DNA of 64,000 nucleotides from Prinsepia uniflora (GCA_032719365.1 CM064866.1:4011781-4075780), one strand, 5' to 3'. Counted from the first letter of the stretch, positions 1 through 12,959 are shown. Notes: a model not told the origin generated them from the letters alone. A program made the numbers and translations.

Positions 1-1543
1 CATGACACGACTTATTGTCACCCCTAATAAGTAGAACGATTGATTTCTTAAAGAATTATATAAAAATTATCTCTGTGTGTATAGAATCAAACAAATTATA
101 AATTGTATAGCCATTTTTATGTGTCAATTTATATCAAACAGTTGCTACAAAAACTCTTCTCCCAAATCTCTCACACTTGACGTTTTTAGACGCATTTTAA
201 AAACCCAAATCTTTCAATTTTAGCATAAAATAAATTAAAATTTAGTTAATTGGTGGGATTCACACACTCAATATGAGCACTTAGTTAAAAAGAAAATAGA
301 AAATGTGACGGAGAATTCAGGGTATAACAATTTTAAAAATATAAGTCAGTAAAATAAAATATTTTAAAATACATATATAATTCTATTATCTTGTATAGAC
401 TCTATAATCGTAAAATGTAATTCTCACTGTTTACATATTGTATTGCGCTAGAATAACATAATCGTACTTCTTTGTATTAAACATGTCATATGATGATAAA
501 GTTGTTTCCCATGCCTTTAATTACACATGTGACTATATTACGATCATGTACCATCTTTTTGTTTTTGGTAATTACGGAAGATATTATTATTAAAGAAATT
601 GTACAATTATGCCATTGAAATTATCTATAAGTTAATATGATAATACTAATATAGACAAAAGTCTCACTAATTATTAATAAACTCACATCGCTCAATTACA
701 CAAAATTGCAATTCAAACCCAACAAGTAGGAGCAATCAAATCTTAATCGTGTTAAGACTATAACCATGAACAAACTACCTCTGCTAAAAGAAATAACTAC
801 CATCGTCAAATTCATTATTTTATCATATATGGTATTGAAGAACTTGGAGAGCATGACAGAGCTGAGTAAGACTTGATTTCTTTCAATTCAATGCGCATAT
901 CTAATTTTTGTGAACAAACTAGTATGAGATATTGCAGCAAACTACTACTCTAATAGCAGGATAGAGCAAGATTTAAGAAAAAATAAGAAATTTTAAAGGT
1001 TTGGTAAGAGGATGGATTGAAAAAATTAACAAAATAATAAAGATAAGATATGAGAATGGCTTAAAGCATATCCAAAAGAGTCCTTAAAACATTTTTTTTT
1101 TTACCCAATTTGGAAATTTTCAAAGAAAATTGAGATCCAGCAGTATCTATCCCATTCCATTCTATATTTTTGAATTTTGATATCTCCCCAAATTTATGTG
1201 GAGTTTATTGTTTAAGATTTGTAATTTATTAATAAGTAAAGAGAAAGTAGGTATTGCTATCCCCTTACATTTGTATTGACTTCATTGATTAAGATTTGAG
1301 ATTGCAGCTTTTTGTCTTGATTGCTATTTATCGACACAAACATGTATGCTTTATCATTTTTTGTCATTTTATTTGAAATTTGAAATTAATTTGGCAAATT
1401 GCATTCAGTTTTCTACTAGGGATATCAAAATTATATTATAAACACTATTATTATAAATTGAAAATATTCAAATGTTTAATTCAGATAAAATAGATAATAT
1501 TGTTAGAGTAAATTTTTTAAAAATAATTTACCAAAATAACTTT
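1..1543. other. AT-rich intergenic DNA
   Basis: No coding exon, RNA gene or convincing repeat is seen in this stretch. Base composition is strongly AT-rich with scattered short A and T runs, as in plant intergenic DNA. Confidence 0.6.
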
Positions 1544-2051
1544 ACCATTTTAGTTAGAATTTAGAATTTAGCAGAACTATTAGAGATGCTCTCACTCTAT
1601 AAAGTAATAACAGGTGACATTTATTACTGAGCTAAAAGAATAAGAGAAAAAAATTTCTAACTTTACTTTTTTTATATTTTAGTATCTAAAACTCATCTCA
1701 AGTCATATTCTTTGGATTTAACTCTGACCGGTAAATTGGGATCCACATAACCAAATCATCAACGGTGTGAATGCTTAAATCAGAACTCGACTGAAGATGA
1801 TGAGGACATAACCGAATCTTTAACTATGTGAACGCTTAAATTAGAGCTCTATGGAAGATGTCGATGATGCAATAATATGTAATCACTGGCCCAGGGGTTA
1901 ACTTTACTATATATATTTTTTTGGTTTAGTATTAGCTTAACTTTACGTTTTTTTTCTCATGTTCTTTTAGCTCAGTAATAAATGTTGTCTTTAATGACTT
2001 TATAGAGTGAGAGCATCTCTAATAGTTCTGCTAAATTCTAACTAAAATGGT
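1544..2051. mobile_element. MITE-like element with long terminal inverted repeats
   Basis: The two ends are inverted copies of one another over roughly 90-100 bp. The left arm begins ACCATTTTAGTTAG and reads into AGAGATGCTCTCAC; the right arm is its reverse complement, ending CTAACTAAAATGGT. The element is about 508 bp and has no coding capacity, which fits a non-autonomous DNA transposon. No clean target-site duplication was found, so the superfamily is not assigned. The interior (about 1742-1867) holds two imperfect tandem copies of a roughly 62-bp unit, both containing a CATAACC...GCTTAAAT core. The element ends about 1 kb before the F-box start codon and so may lie in that gene's promoter. 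Confidence 0.75.
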
Positions 2052-3009
2052 TGAGGGAAATATCGATTAAAAAAATAATAATTTGGTTGAGGGAAAAGAG
2101 GGAAAAAGGGGAAACCGGTGCGAGGGTTTTCCCTTTAGTATATTTGATTGCAAAGTGGAGTAATTTTGAATTTGTCACTCACCATTGCTGCAATGAAGAT
2201 CCTCCGTTCTATGCTGAGGCTTTGCCTTCAAACCTGTTGAAAGCCATCACGACTTGCTTCCACTCTAAATTGTATGTCATCAATGTCTTCTTTCTTTTGA
2301 CATTTCCTTACAAAATTCAACATCTCGATTCTTATTCTCATCGAAAAACCTGCATTCATTACATTAAAATGCCTGAAATTGTACATTTTAGTTTGGTGGC
2401 AGGATGTGGTGCCATACGACATGATCGGTGAAGTCGCAGTTATGTTGGAAAAGGAAATTCACCCAGCTTAATATCTCCAGATTCCCGAACAAACCGAAGT
2501 GATATGGTGAGTGTTTTTGTTTTAATTTTGTGTAATTTGATTCAGTTAACCACACCTTGTGCGTTAAATTTGCTCAACCAGTGATGGGAATGAGGGAATT
2601 CCTCTTTTTCTCTAAAACCCTAAATTCAATTCACAAATTGCTGTCAAATTGTTCCTGTTTTTTTCAATCTACTATGTGCCTTTAACTTAAAGCTAGTAGC
2701 TTTATTTGTTGATGGAAGTTAGAAATTTTGATGTAGTTGATTTTCTTTTTTGCTTGGCATTTCTCACCGTCAGTAGTGGAAATAGATAAAAAATCTGCTT
2801 CTTTTGTATATGGATTTATTACCCATATGAAATCTCTGGCTGATGGTTGTGAAATTATGAATTTGATCTCTCTTCACACACTCAAACCCACAAAGTCGCA
2901 ATCTGAATGATCTAGGAATTAGCTGCTGGTCATTGTGTTAAGCAAGTGATAATTTCAAATTTTGTGCATATCTCAGAAGCGAAGACAACCACCCAAGTCC
3001 CCTTGCAAA
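2052..3009 (+). other. possible 5' UTR and 5' UTR intron of the F-box gene
   Basis: No convincing protein is encoded here. A GTGAGT donor-like site follows position 2506 and a CTCAG acceptor-like site ends at 2976, 33 bp before the F-box start codon. A leader exon near 2.4-2.5 kb followed by a 5' UTR intron is therefore plausible. This is inference from splice-like motifs only. Confidence 0.3.
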
Positions 3010-4440
3010 ATGGAGTTGGAGTTGGATAGAATCAGCAACTTACCAGGTCATGTTACAGAACATATTCTGTCGTATTTGCCAATTAGGGAGGCAGTGAGGA
3101 CGAGCATTTTGTCAAGCAAGTGGAGGCACAAATCGGCTATGCTGGGCAATCTTGTGTTTGATAATCATTGTGTCTCAGCTCTAAACCAAACCTCCTTTGT
3201 CAACATTGTTGATCATGTACTCTTACTTCACATTGGCCCCATTCACATGTTCAAGCTCTCAAATCGAGAATTAATAGCCACTCCTGACATTGATCGCTGG
3301 ATTCTTCATCTATCACGAGGCCCTCTCAAAGAGTTCATACTTGAAATTTGGAAAGGGAATCGTTACAAGATTCCCTCGCGTTTATTTTCGTTCCAAGATT
3401 TGATTCATTTGGAACTATTTAATTGTTGGCTAAAACCTCCGTCAACATTCAAAGGCTTCAGGAATTTGAAAAGCCTTGATCTTCAGCATGTTACCTTGGC
3501 CCAAGATGTCTTTGAAGATATGATTGCTCGCTGTCCTCTTCTTGAGAAATTAACTTTGATGAACTTTGATGGTTTCACCCGTCTGAACATTGATTCACCA
3601 AATCTCCACTTCTTTGATGTTGGAGGTGTGTTTGAGGATGTTCAACTTATGAATACTCCAAATCTTGCTATAGTTTCCATTGGCTTATATGAGGATGCTA
3701 GCAACTGCTGCAGACATGTTTCTGGCAGTTCTAGCAATTTGCGTAAGTTCTTTGCTCAGGCACATCGTATTGAAAGACTTGAAATTCAGAGTTTCTTTCT
3801 AAAGGTAATTTCCGGGTTGTGAAACTCATTTTCTTTAATGATCATTTACATTGCCGGCCAAGGGAATTTGAATATATTCATTGAATGTTCAATTTTATGC
3901 ATCATTTTCTCTCCAGTATTTGGCTATTGGTACCTTGCCACGAAAGCTGCCTATACCATGTCTGCTTCTGAATTTTCTTTCCTTACGCATAAGCTTGGGT
4001 GACTTTGACGAGATCCTCACTGCTATATGCCTCTTGAAAAGCTCCCCTGCCCTACAAGAACTAGAAATTTTGGTTGGTTTAATTCATTGGTAGTCTCTTG
4101 CTGAAGTTAAAAACTTCATATCAACTTGATCTGATATCATAGACCCTATTCTCTTATGCAGGTGCGCCCGGAGGATAAGGCCTTTACTGGAATGGTAAAC
4201 TTTGAGTTAGATGACAAGTGGGATGGTACATTCACCCAACTTCGATTTGTGACATTCAACGGCATCTCTGGTACCAAAACTGAATTAGATTTCATCCGTT
4301 TTATACTTGTAAGTTCGCCTTTGCTTGAGAGGATGAGTGTTAAGCCTGCTTCTATCCACGGTAACTGGGATATGGTAAAAAAGTTGCTCCAGTTTAGGCG
4401 TGCCTCAGTCTATGCTGAGATATTGTACTTAGACCCATGA
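3010..4440 (+). CDS. F-box/LRR/FBD domain protein (At1g13570-like), three coding exons
   Basis: Coding exons are 3010-3804, 3917-4072 and 4162-4440. Each junction is GT-AG and phase 0, giving 409 aa, close to the usual size of this plant family. The start at 3010 is chosen because the F-box follows at once (residues about 5-45, with RISNLPGHV, LPIREAVRTSILS and KWRHK). The 16 upstream in-frame residues have no family resemblance. Leucine-rich segments fill the middle (LLEKLTLMNFDG and similar). The C-terminus (about 318-409) is an FBD domain with FTQLRFVTFNGISG, ELDFIRFIL and SSPLLERM. By family, such proteins bind SKP1 through the F-box and present substrates to an SCF ubiquitin ligase through LRR/FBD; the substrate cannot be read from sequence. 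No stop or frameshift is seen inside the exons, so the gene looks intact. Confidence 0.9.
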
Positions 4441-4978
4441 TCCATCAATGAGTCTCGATCGGCAGCTATGAGTCTAAGACTAAGAGGACTTGCTTGCAGA
4501 AGTAAATGTGGGTTTTGTACGAAGTCTTTGTGATCCATGCGTGTTTGTGTTTGTGTTTGTCTCAAAAATCTCGCATACTGGCAAAATATACATGCTTTAT
4601 GTATAAGATAATCAAAATTGAAGCTTTGGAATGTCTTTTAATTTTAGATTTCTTTATTGGTAAGTAAGATTAATTATTTTACTGAGATTTGTTCTACAGA
4701 ATCTTCAAATTGAGATTTATTTCTCAAAGCCAAAAGCCAAAAGTACACTTATATAATGAAGTTTTCAGTCACATGCACCATGAGTTTACCGTACAACTGA
4801 GTACGAAACAGAATTCGTCATAAAACATGTTTTGACGAAAAAGATTATCATAATCATGTTTTGATTATGAATATAATGAACCTACTCTTCAAGACTTCTG
4901 GTCGAACTTGAACTGAAAATTTGTTAGCCACCGTCTGCCTGTAATGCGAGAGGAATTTAACTCTCGTCTTGTAACTAC
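4441..4978. other. 3' UTR of the F-box gene and intergenic DNA
   Basis: This stretch contains the trailer of the F-box gene, with a short GTTTGT repeat near 4545-4560, and then AT-rich DNA. No other feature is recognised. Confidence 0.5.
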
Positions 4979-5665
4979 TAGGTTTTTCACTCCCACACCT
5001 TGCTCTGTTAATCAGTTTTTCGGTTCGATTTTTTTGCCAAAATCGAAACCGAAATGGAATTGGTTAAAAAACCGATTTTGGTTCGGTCCGATTCTCAATC
5101 TCAAAACCGTCTGAATCGAAAAGCGATTAAACCGATTTGGTTCGGTTTTGAATCGGTTTCACCTATTCTCAAGCCCAAATCCTAAAATCCATGCGCAAAC
5201 GAGAAAAAAACCATCGAATTTTTCAGATCGAAACACAAGCAACAACAATCGAAGTAACAATCAAAACAACAATCGAAACAAATCAAAAAAAATATTAACA
5301 CAGACCCCAAATCAAAACCGTAAATCAAAACCCCAAATCGACCCTAAATCAAAACCTATTCGAAACCCTATATTGAAACTAACCGTCCTCGAATACGAAG
5401 ATGATGAAGAATATCCATCCCCCAACTCTCAATCAATCACCATCGCGCCCAACCCTCGCTCGATCCACCATCTCTCCCAACCCTTGATCGATCATCATCT
5501 CCCCCAACCCTCAATCACTCGACCGTGAGTTAGATGAGAGGGATAAGTGGAGACCGTGAGAAACCAAAAACGGAAGAGATGAGTGAGAGTTGGAGACTGA
5601 GAGAGATGAGTGAGAGGCAGAGGATCATAGGATGAGACATGATATGAGAGGCTTGAGAGTTGAGA

Positions 5666-8600
5666 TGTCAGGACCCACCCCGGTTTCACCCTGAAACCCG
5701 AGGTAAATCCTGCTCCCGTCTGACACCCCGACACCAAACCCAAAGTAAAATCATGGAAATCCCCAAAATAGCACTGTCAGACGCAGGAGAATTTAAATAC
5801 GACACCGAAATCATACTTTACAGAGCATAGTGCGAACTACAAAGAAATCAAAACCGATAATAAATACACGCACGCGGAGGAAAACTTAAGCACTCTGGGA
5901 CCCTGCTCGTCACTTCTATGCCTCAGACACTGCCTCGACGTCAAGACCCCGCGCTATCTCCACGACCTGGAGGGCAATTTAAAACAGAAGGTGTGAGTGG
6001 ACCATAATAACAGGAAAGTTCTAAAACCATTTATAAGAAAAACCGGTTTTTAACCCTCCGTTTTGAAACCACATGCATAACTCAGTTATCAAAACAGTTA
6101 TAATCAATCACCAGAAAACACCATAAGAAACAGAAACACTATAAAAACAGTTATATAAATCATAGCACATGTATCATAAGACCATATCATAAACCATGAA
6201 CATCAAATCATCATTTTCTGATCAAACCTGCTGGACCTATCCGAGTCTTTAAACTCCCGAGTCTTTAAACTCAATCCAGGCCTCAATAATCCGAGTCTTT
6301 AAACTCCCGAGTCTTTAAACTCAACAGGCCTACGGGGGAAATCAATATATCCGAGTCTTTAAACTCCCGAGTCTTTAAACTCAATCCGGGCCCGTCCCCC
6401 ATCAATCACAATATCTGGGTCTTTAAACCCAATAACCAGATCCAGCAAATCCAATCCAAAACCATTTGAAAACCATTTCCGAATTCACATCCAAACCCGA
6501 ATCCGAAATCACCGGTCCTATGCCCTTCCAGCATCCCGAACCGTCATTTCGAACTCAAATCCGGAAGCCACTTTTCAACTTTAAAACCAAATTCCGTTTC
6601 CGAAATCCGATTTTAAAACCGAAATATCCTTTAATCACTAAATCATGTTTCAAATCCCTTTATAAGCATTTAAACCAGTTATCCTTTGAAAACCCCAAAA
6701 CCATGGCATTTGACTCAGAAATCGACGTTTCTCGTAAAACGTGCCAAATACCGTACTTCCTCGAAAACCGTGCAATCATGTAAAACCAACAAAACATATT
6801 CGATAAACATAGAATCATGATTAAAACCATAAAACAATTATAGAAAACAGTTATGCATGTTCGAGTTTAAGGAAAGGGTCCACTCACAGTACCGAGCCCT
6901 CAATCGCGTCTCGAACGTCCTGCACGTTCCTCAGCTTCCTCGGAAAATCCCGATCCTGTCAATAACCACCAAATTACGTCACTAACACGTCTATGAGGAT
7001 CCACCTACTTTTCCCTAAAATTCCCCGAATCCTAAACGTAACGAACCGGGACCCTAAACCTTCACCCTCGCGGAACTACTTCGATTCGACGTCCGATGAA
7101 CCCGAAACCACTTCCATTGGACTCGTTCTAACGTTTAGAACAAAAACCATGTTGACACCTTCGCCGGAATCTGCCCCACGCACCCCCACGCGCCCCCACG
7201 CGCCGCTCAAAGTGGCTGCGCGTGGCCCTCACGCGCCAGCTACAGTGTCACCCGCAACCTTGATTCCACTGTGCTGAACCGGTTGCTGCAACTGGACCGG
7301 CGAGAACCATTCTCTGCCGTCCGGCCACCGTTCTCCTCCCTTTCTTCACCATTCTCATCGTCCAGGCCTACCCTGTCTTTCCCCCAATTCCTCAGACCTC
7401 GACACTGCCCCATCATCGTCAACTGAAGCTCGAAACCAGACGGCCCGAACTCCCCTGTTTTCCTTCCCGGCCACCCAGGTAATCTCCCTTCACGGTGGCC
7501 ATCCCAAACTCTTCCTAGGACCCTTCTAAGCCTAACCCATCTCACCTTGACCGTCGACTCAGTCCCTAGGTTCACGACTCGCCGTTTGAAACACACGGCC
7601 AAAACAGGGTACACAGAGGTACTCACCGTCGTCTCGCCTCCACCGTGCACCACCGTCACGGCAGCTCCACCAGAAGGTTCCTAGGACTTAATTGAACTCC
7701 CTAGACTTCTCTATACACTTCGATTCAACCCCTAGCCTTACAACTTCCGATTTGAACTCAGTCTACAAAACAGAGCACAGAAACAAGGATGAGGAATTAC
7801 CTTCGATCCGTCCTCCGCCGTTCGAACCGCCGCACACCACGGTGTTCCTAAGTCCCCTGCCACCGTCTGTGTCTCCACTCTGCTTGACATAAGCCAACAC
7901 ACGGCACAAACACCACCACAATCTCTCACAACCGCCCGGAGTTCCTCCCTGTTCCTCTGATTTCCCCGCAGCTCACAACTCCCTCACACACAGCCACTGC
8001 ACCAACTAACCTTCTCCCTGTCTCACCCTCACTCTTACACCCTCACAAACTCACCAGCACCCACGATTACCCTTCAATTTTCCTCACCGCCTCACTCTGT
8101 TTCACTCTGGTTGAAGAGAAGAACACGAACACACACGGGTTCACCCAATTAATTGGAACCGTGCACGCACTGGAACTCACCAGAACCCATTAGCCCTCTT
8201 GCACGTGTCACAATCCACTCCATACACTCCCAAGTGGCTCAATCCCAGCCGTCCATCTGTCCCTCTCTCTGCACAATTTCCAGGACACAAAAGACCAAAC
8301 TGCCCTCCTTTTAATCCAATATTACGGTTTTGCCACTAACTTTCTTGACCTGTAACTCCCTCATCGTAAGTCCGATGAATACGTGCCGCCTGTCATCGAA
8401 CTCAGGACGATGAGATCTACCTAACCATCCTCAGTCAACGTACCAAAACCTGATCGTACAAAAAGTCAACTATTCCCCTCATTTAGTCAAATTACGGTTA
8501 TGCCCTCAACCTTCCGAACATCATAACTTCCTCCTCGGATGTCGGAATCGGGCGTGCCACCTACCTATGGATTCGTGACGTCCTAAACTACGTCCTGGTC

Positions 8601-8766
8601 AATACCCACTTGACCACCCGAACTAAAAGTCAACATTTTGCCCGAACTAGGGGTAAAATCGTCATTCTACCCTAACGACCTATCAGGACCACCTAACCAC
8701 CGATTAGCCTCACTAATCCTACCTTAATCACGCTACTAATCCCGGCTCTCGGGACGGGTTGTTACA
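5666..8766 (-). mobile_element. solo LTR, antisense, related to the nested LARD family
   Basis: Read on the minus strand it starts TGTAACAACCCGTCCCGAG at 8766 and ends GGGTCCTGACA at 5666, matching the ends of the LTRs at 15.5-37.6 kb. Its length, 3,101 bp, is also close to theirs (about 2.95-2.99 kb). Flanking 5-mers are TGAGA (5661-5665) and TGAGC (8767-8771), a target duplication with one change. No primer site, internal domain or second LTR is present, so this is most simply a solo LTR left by LTR-LTR recombination. It is clearly more diverged than the copies in the nest and inserted inside the hAT-like element. Open frames within it, on both strands, are not supported as genes. Confidence 0.85.
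6240..6440. repeat. palindromic minisatellite inside the solo LTR
   Basis: GAGTCTTTAAACTC recurs at least six times, mostly in head-to-tail pairs joined by CC. It is followed by the variant GGGTCTTTAAACCC at about 6418. Each unit is a near-palindrome. It sits at the same relative place in the LTR as the GGGCCAGGGGCCC array of the younger copies. Confidence 0.85.
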
Positions 8767-9285
8767 TGAGCGATGTGGGGTGCAGAGCCTCAAATTGCAC
8801 TTTCGCTCTTTCGCAAAGGCTGAGAGTCTGAGAGGATGAGTGCGAATCATGCGTGACAATTGAGAATGAATGAGAGACAGTGAAGAGAGACTGGGTGAGA
8901 AATGAAATGAAATGTATCAAACACACCGTTTTGCTTTATTTTTAGGGTTTTGGAAACGGTGGGTTAGACAATTGGGCTTGGGGCTGATAAAAAAAAAGAA
9001 AATTGGGCTTGGGCTGTTCAGATTGAAAACACATTGGGCTTGGGCTTCCACCAGGGTTTCTGGGGCTAGGTTAGACAATTGTTTTTAGGGCTGGGACTGG
9101 GATGGGCTTCCAAAAACAAAAGCCTGTTTATTAAGGTTCAACTTTTCGGTTCGGTTTGGTTTTGGTAAATCCAAAACCAAAATCGTACTAGTTTAGACCC
9201 GATTCGGTTTGGTTTTTTCAGTTCGGTCCGATTTTTTTGAACCAATTAATAGAGCTACCCACACCTACAACTCTAAGTACATGCT

Positions 9286-9783
9286 GTATTGAGGTAGGGG
9301 TGTTAATTATTTTTTCAGTTTGGTAATTTTGCCGAAATCGAAATCGAATCAATTGGATTTCTGATATCGGTATCGGTTCGATACCACGACTTTTCCTGAT
9401 TAAGATAAAAAAACAGCAATACCAATTAGTTCGGTATCGGGATTAGTTTTTTCCGTTTGAGCGCGGAGAACTGGAGATGTAAAGCCGTGAGGGTGAAGAA
9501 GAATGGAGAATATTACAACAATCGGAGTAGGCAATCAAATTGATGAAATAAGATTGATTGAACAAAACCTATTTCAACTAGATTTCTTATTCAAAGCGAA
9601 CAACCGTGTTAGATTATGTAATTAATCTAACACTCTAAGAGCACTAAAAGGATAATTTAATAAAGAAATAATACTCATGTAAATTTTTAATGTTCAGTAT
9701 CCAGGAATTCGTATTTATTTTTTCAAAATACAAGGCTACTGGTGTAGGAAGGTTACAAATATCTGTGTGGTGATGACTGTGAT
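9286..9783. other. intergenic DNA with a second TTCGGTATCGG-type subterminal repeat
   Basis: From 9310 to 9460 there are GGTATCGG and GGTTCGAT words resembling the subterminal repeats of hAT elements, so this may be a one-sided remnant. Nothing else is recognised up to 9783. Confidence 0.35.
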
Positions 9784-10363
9784 TAGAGGTGGGTATATAT
9801 CCGTTAAAATCGCTAACTGATCCGCTTAAAACCGTTATTTATTAAACGGTTTAGGTTTAATCGGATAAAAGTAAAATGGTTTAAGAATCCAAATCGTTCA
9901 TTTAGTAACGGTTTGAAGTTGGATTTTCATTTTGGAAATCCGTTAAATTTAAATTGAACTGTGAAAGGATATATTAATTTTTAAATTTATTATTAATAAA
10001 AAGTAAAAATAATAAAATTAAAAAGATAACCAAATATATCCAAATAAATACATTTATACCCATATAATAGTATAATAAATTATTATTAAAGGTGATGTTA
10101 ATTTGTTTGATAAATCTTAATATAGTAGTAATGTTTGCAATCCAATCTTCCGCAAATTTAATATACAAAATTGTGAGTATTGATTATTTTGTTGTTTTTA
10201 TCCTTACTTTTTATTTTTAATATCCTCACTATTTTTTTTTAATTCCTAAACTGTTTTATTTCTAATTTTAAAATATCCAAACTGTATCGAACTATTAAAA
10301 TTTTAACGATTTAGATTTGAATATTGTCAATATCCGTATCTAACCGCATTGTGTCTATCCTTA
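9784..10363. mobile_element. small non-autonomous hAT-like element
   Basis: The left end begins TAGAGGTGGGTATA and the right end closes with GTCTATCCTTA, an imperfect inverted repeat with hAT-like character. CCGTTAAA/AACGGTTT words are frequent near the ends in inverted orientation. Flanking 8-mers ACTGTGAT (9776-9783) and ATTATGAT (10364-10371) match at 6 of 8 positions, as expected for an old 8-bp duplication. It is about 580 bp and has no transposase. Confidence 0.65.
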
Positions 10364-11633
10364 ATTATGATGTTCCATGGAGCATATATCTACATAAGAG
10401 AGTATAATTCTCAATAAATGGAATAATTTCATAAATATATGATAATATAAGCCATTCAATTTCTAAACAAATCATTTCAACAAATGATAGATAATTTGAT
10501 TCTATAGGCATATGCGAAGAAAGTTAAGTAGAAATAATGTATGTCATGGTCATGGGATCAAATACAGACTCACAAGTCACAATCTTTGGGGTTTTGCCTG
10601 GACTTGATATTTGTTCAATCTTTGCACTAATCATTAAGTTAAAATTGAACAGTTTGCACTACGCAATTCCATGGCCGAAAATGAAATGAAATTGATACAC
10701 ATGTGAGTGTATTATTGGATTCATGTGATTTATTGATTTTTTTCTACACATATATGGATTTGCACTTTGAGTGGTGGCTTAGAAATATTAAACGTGTGTG
10801 ATGAGTTATAAGTATCAATTGAGAGTGTTGTAATCATAATTTGATGGTCTTGAAATTAGTGCGTCCTTTAGATTATAGAGATTTTTTGTTTCTTCCTATT
10901 TTCATACGCCTTCTCATGTAATTTAACTTAATATCGGACCTTAATTTCTTCATATTCTCAACCATCATCTCCCGTCATAATTCATGAAAGAAGTTTTCAC
11001 TCTAAAACGGATATAGTGAGAGTAACCAAACTCTTTATAAACTATTGTAAGGTTTCGATGTGGAACTTTTGTTCTTTCGTATTCTCGCGTAAACAACTTG
11101 TATTCATTTGCAAGTTGGGATTGTGGACAAAATGTTTGAATTTTCCAATTACTCATACATTTGGGGCACTTAAATTAATTTACTGGTCCCATAACAAACT
11201 AAGGACTTGTGTATTTTGAATCATCAAAAGAATACTAGCAGATAATTTGCCAAGAAATTAAAACTTGTGTGAGATTTGCCAATTAAGAAATTAATGTCAG
11301 ATAATTTGTTTTCACGGACGTAAACTAAGAAAGTTTTATAGGGATGAAGTATCTTATTTGATCAACTAGGGACTCATCTGTCACAAGTCTATGGAGTTTT
11401 GCATGGACTTCACTAGTCTAAGTCTTTGCTCCTATCAATAAGTTAAAATTGAAAAGTTGGCAATTTCCTTTTCGAAAATAAAATGAAATTGATAGAAGTT
11501 GGTAGCATTTTTTTGTCCACAACGGTAAAAAGGTATCTCGAATTTATATCGGATATTTTAATTTTTTTTTATGTATAAATTGAATTTGAAATTTTCTAAT
11601 ATAATGAGTGTGTTACTGAGGTAGAGGGAGACT
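10364..11633. other. AT-rich intergenic DNA with a diverged direct duplication
   Basis: The stretch at about 10565-10700 recurs in diverged form at about 11365-11495. Both contain a GGACTT word, then AAGTTAAAATTGAA, then an AAATGAAATTGATA-type end. No gene or RNA is recognised. Confidence 0.5.
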
Positions 11634-12067
11634 ATAAAATCCATATTAACAATACCAACGTCTTATCTGCCCCTTATTGGAAAATCAAAACGAAGATTCT
11701 TGCTAGGAGTTTTCAGCATACATATTTCAATTAGCATGTCTTGCAAGAAGAAAACTTTGTAACTGATTCATTAACGAATATGAGTCATTGAGCTACCATT
11801 CCTAAACGCTGGGTTAGATCACTTCCAAATGAGTCCAAAGATGAGTGGTGTTTTGATCTTCTTAGTAATTTGTATTAGGAGTTTCGTGCTTTAGTCTTTG
11901 ATACTTACTTTAGTTTTGTGCTTTAATGAAACACAAAAGTGGACAAATATGACAAAAGAATAAAGTTTGGAGTGGTGAGTTTGGCTTATTTTGCTTCCAA
12001 GTTACAATTTAAAGAATAATGTTGAGGTCATAGACTACTTTCCTAATATTTTTTTTATACCAACACA

Positions 12068-12783
12068 TAAGGGTGAGTATAAATTTGCTAAAACCGTTAA
12101 TCAAATTGCTTCAAATCGATATTTATCCAACGATTTAGTTTTGACCGGATAAAAGTCAAACAGTTTGAAAATTCAAACCACTCCATTAGTAACTGTTTAG
12201 TTTTCGATTTTCATTTTGAAAAACCGTAAAATTCAAACAGGAATATTAAGAAATATATTAATTTTTAGATCTATTATATATCATTACATACAGAAATACA
12301 ACCCAGTTAATGTATTTTGGTTGTTTAATTTATAATATTGTTGTATTTTTGTTGGAATGCTTGAAGTAAATTTGGTAAATGTTGCTGTATTTTGTTGGTT
12401 TTTAAAATATCAAATGTTGCTGTATTTTGTTGGTTCCATTTATAATATTATTGTGTATTTTGTATTTTAGTTTGAACGTTTGAAGAAAATTTGGTTGGAA
12501 TGTTTGAAAGTTTGATTCTAAAAATTGTGAATGGTTGAATGAAGGAACCTTAAGATGTTGTAGTTGCGAATGTGCAGTGAGTTCTTATAGTTTACATATA
12601 CTACAATTTTTTTATTATGCCTAAATCGTGTGTATCGATTCAGATTGGATTGTTAGTAAAGGTGATTTTACATGGTATCATTTTCAATTTTATAAAATTT
12701 AAACTTATCAAATCGTTAAAATTTTAAAGGTTTGGATTTAGATATTGTCAATATCTACACAAGCTGCATCGTTCTCACCCCTA
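12068..12783. mobile_element. non-autonomous hAT-like element (copy in unit 1)
   Basis: Termini are TAAGGGTGAGTATA at the left and TTCTCACCCCTA at the right, an imperfect inverted pair. The flanking 8-mers CCAACACA and CCAATATA match at 6 of 8. Its subterminal words resemble the 9784-10363 element (ACCGTTAA, CCGGATAAAAGT). It is 716 bp and has no coding capacity. Confidence 0.7.
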
Positions 12784-12959
12784 CCAATATATGTAGTATC
12801 TAATGTGGACTACCATGTCATATTTTCTTTGATTTCCATATTTTTCTATTAATTATTAAAAAAATAAGTTGTTTGAAAAGAAAAAAAATAATAATACCTA
12901 ATAGATTTTTATTGGTAACAAAAAGAAAACAAGAGAAAACATCCGAAAACTAGAAAATA

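Larger units (their letters stand above)
4979..9285. mobile_element. non-autonomous hAT-like element, split by a solo LTR
   Basis: Both ends carry arrays of TTCGGTTCGGTTTTGG-type motifs in inverted orientation (about 5020-5160 and 9140-9240). A matching subterminal word, GCTCTGTTAAT at the left and the inverse of GCTCTATTAAT at the right, lies just inside each end. The right end closes with CCCACACCTA, as in many hAT elements. The 8-bp target duplication is not clean, so the outer limits are approximate. With the inserted LTR (5666-8766) removed, the element is about 1.2 kb and encodes no transposase. A low-complexity N/Q/K/S-rich open frame at 5148-5528 follows from the base composition and is not taken as a gene. 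Confidence 0.55.

Noticed and set aside
2051..2431. 126-residue open frame upstream of the F-box gene
   Set aside because: It has no recognisable domain, begins in the edge of the MITE-like element, and lies in probable leader sequence.
3881..3916. Alternative start of a separate small protein at 3881
   Set aside because: Positions 3805-3916 form a GT-AG intron. The downstream frame is exon 2 of the F-box gene.
5148..5528. Asn/Gln/Lys-rich open frame in the hAT-like element
   Set aside because: Low-complexity translation of CAAAAT/AATCAAA repeats; not transposase-like.
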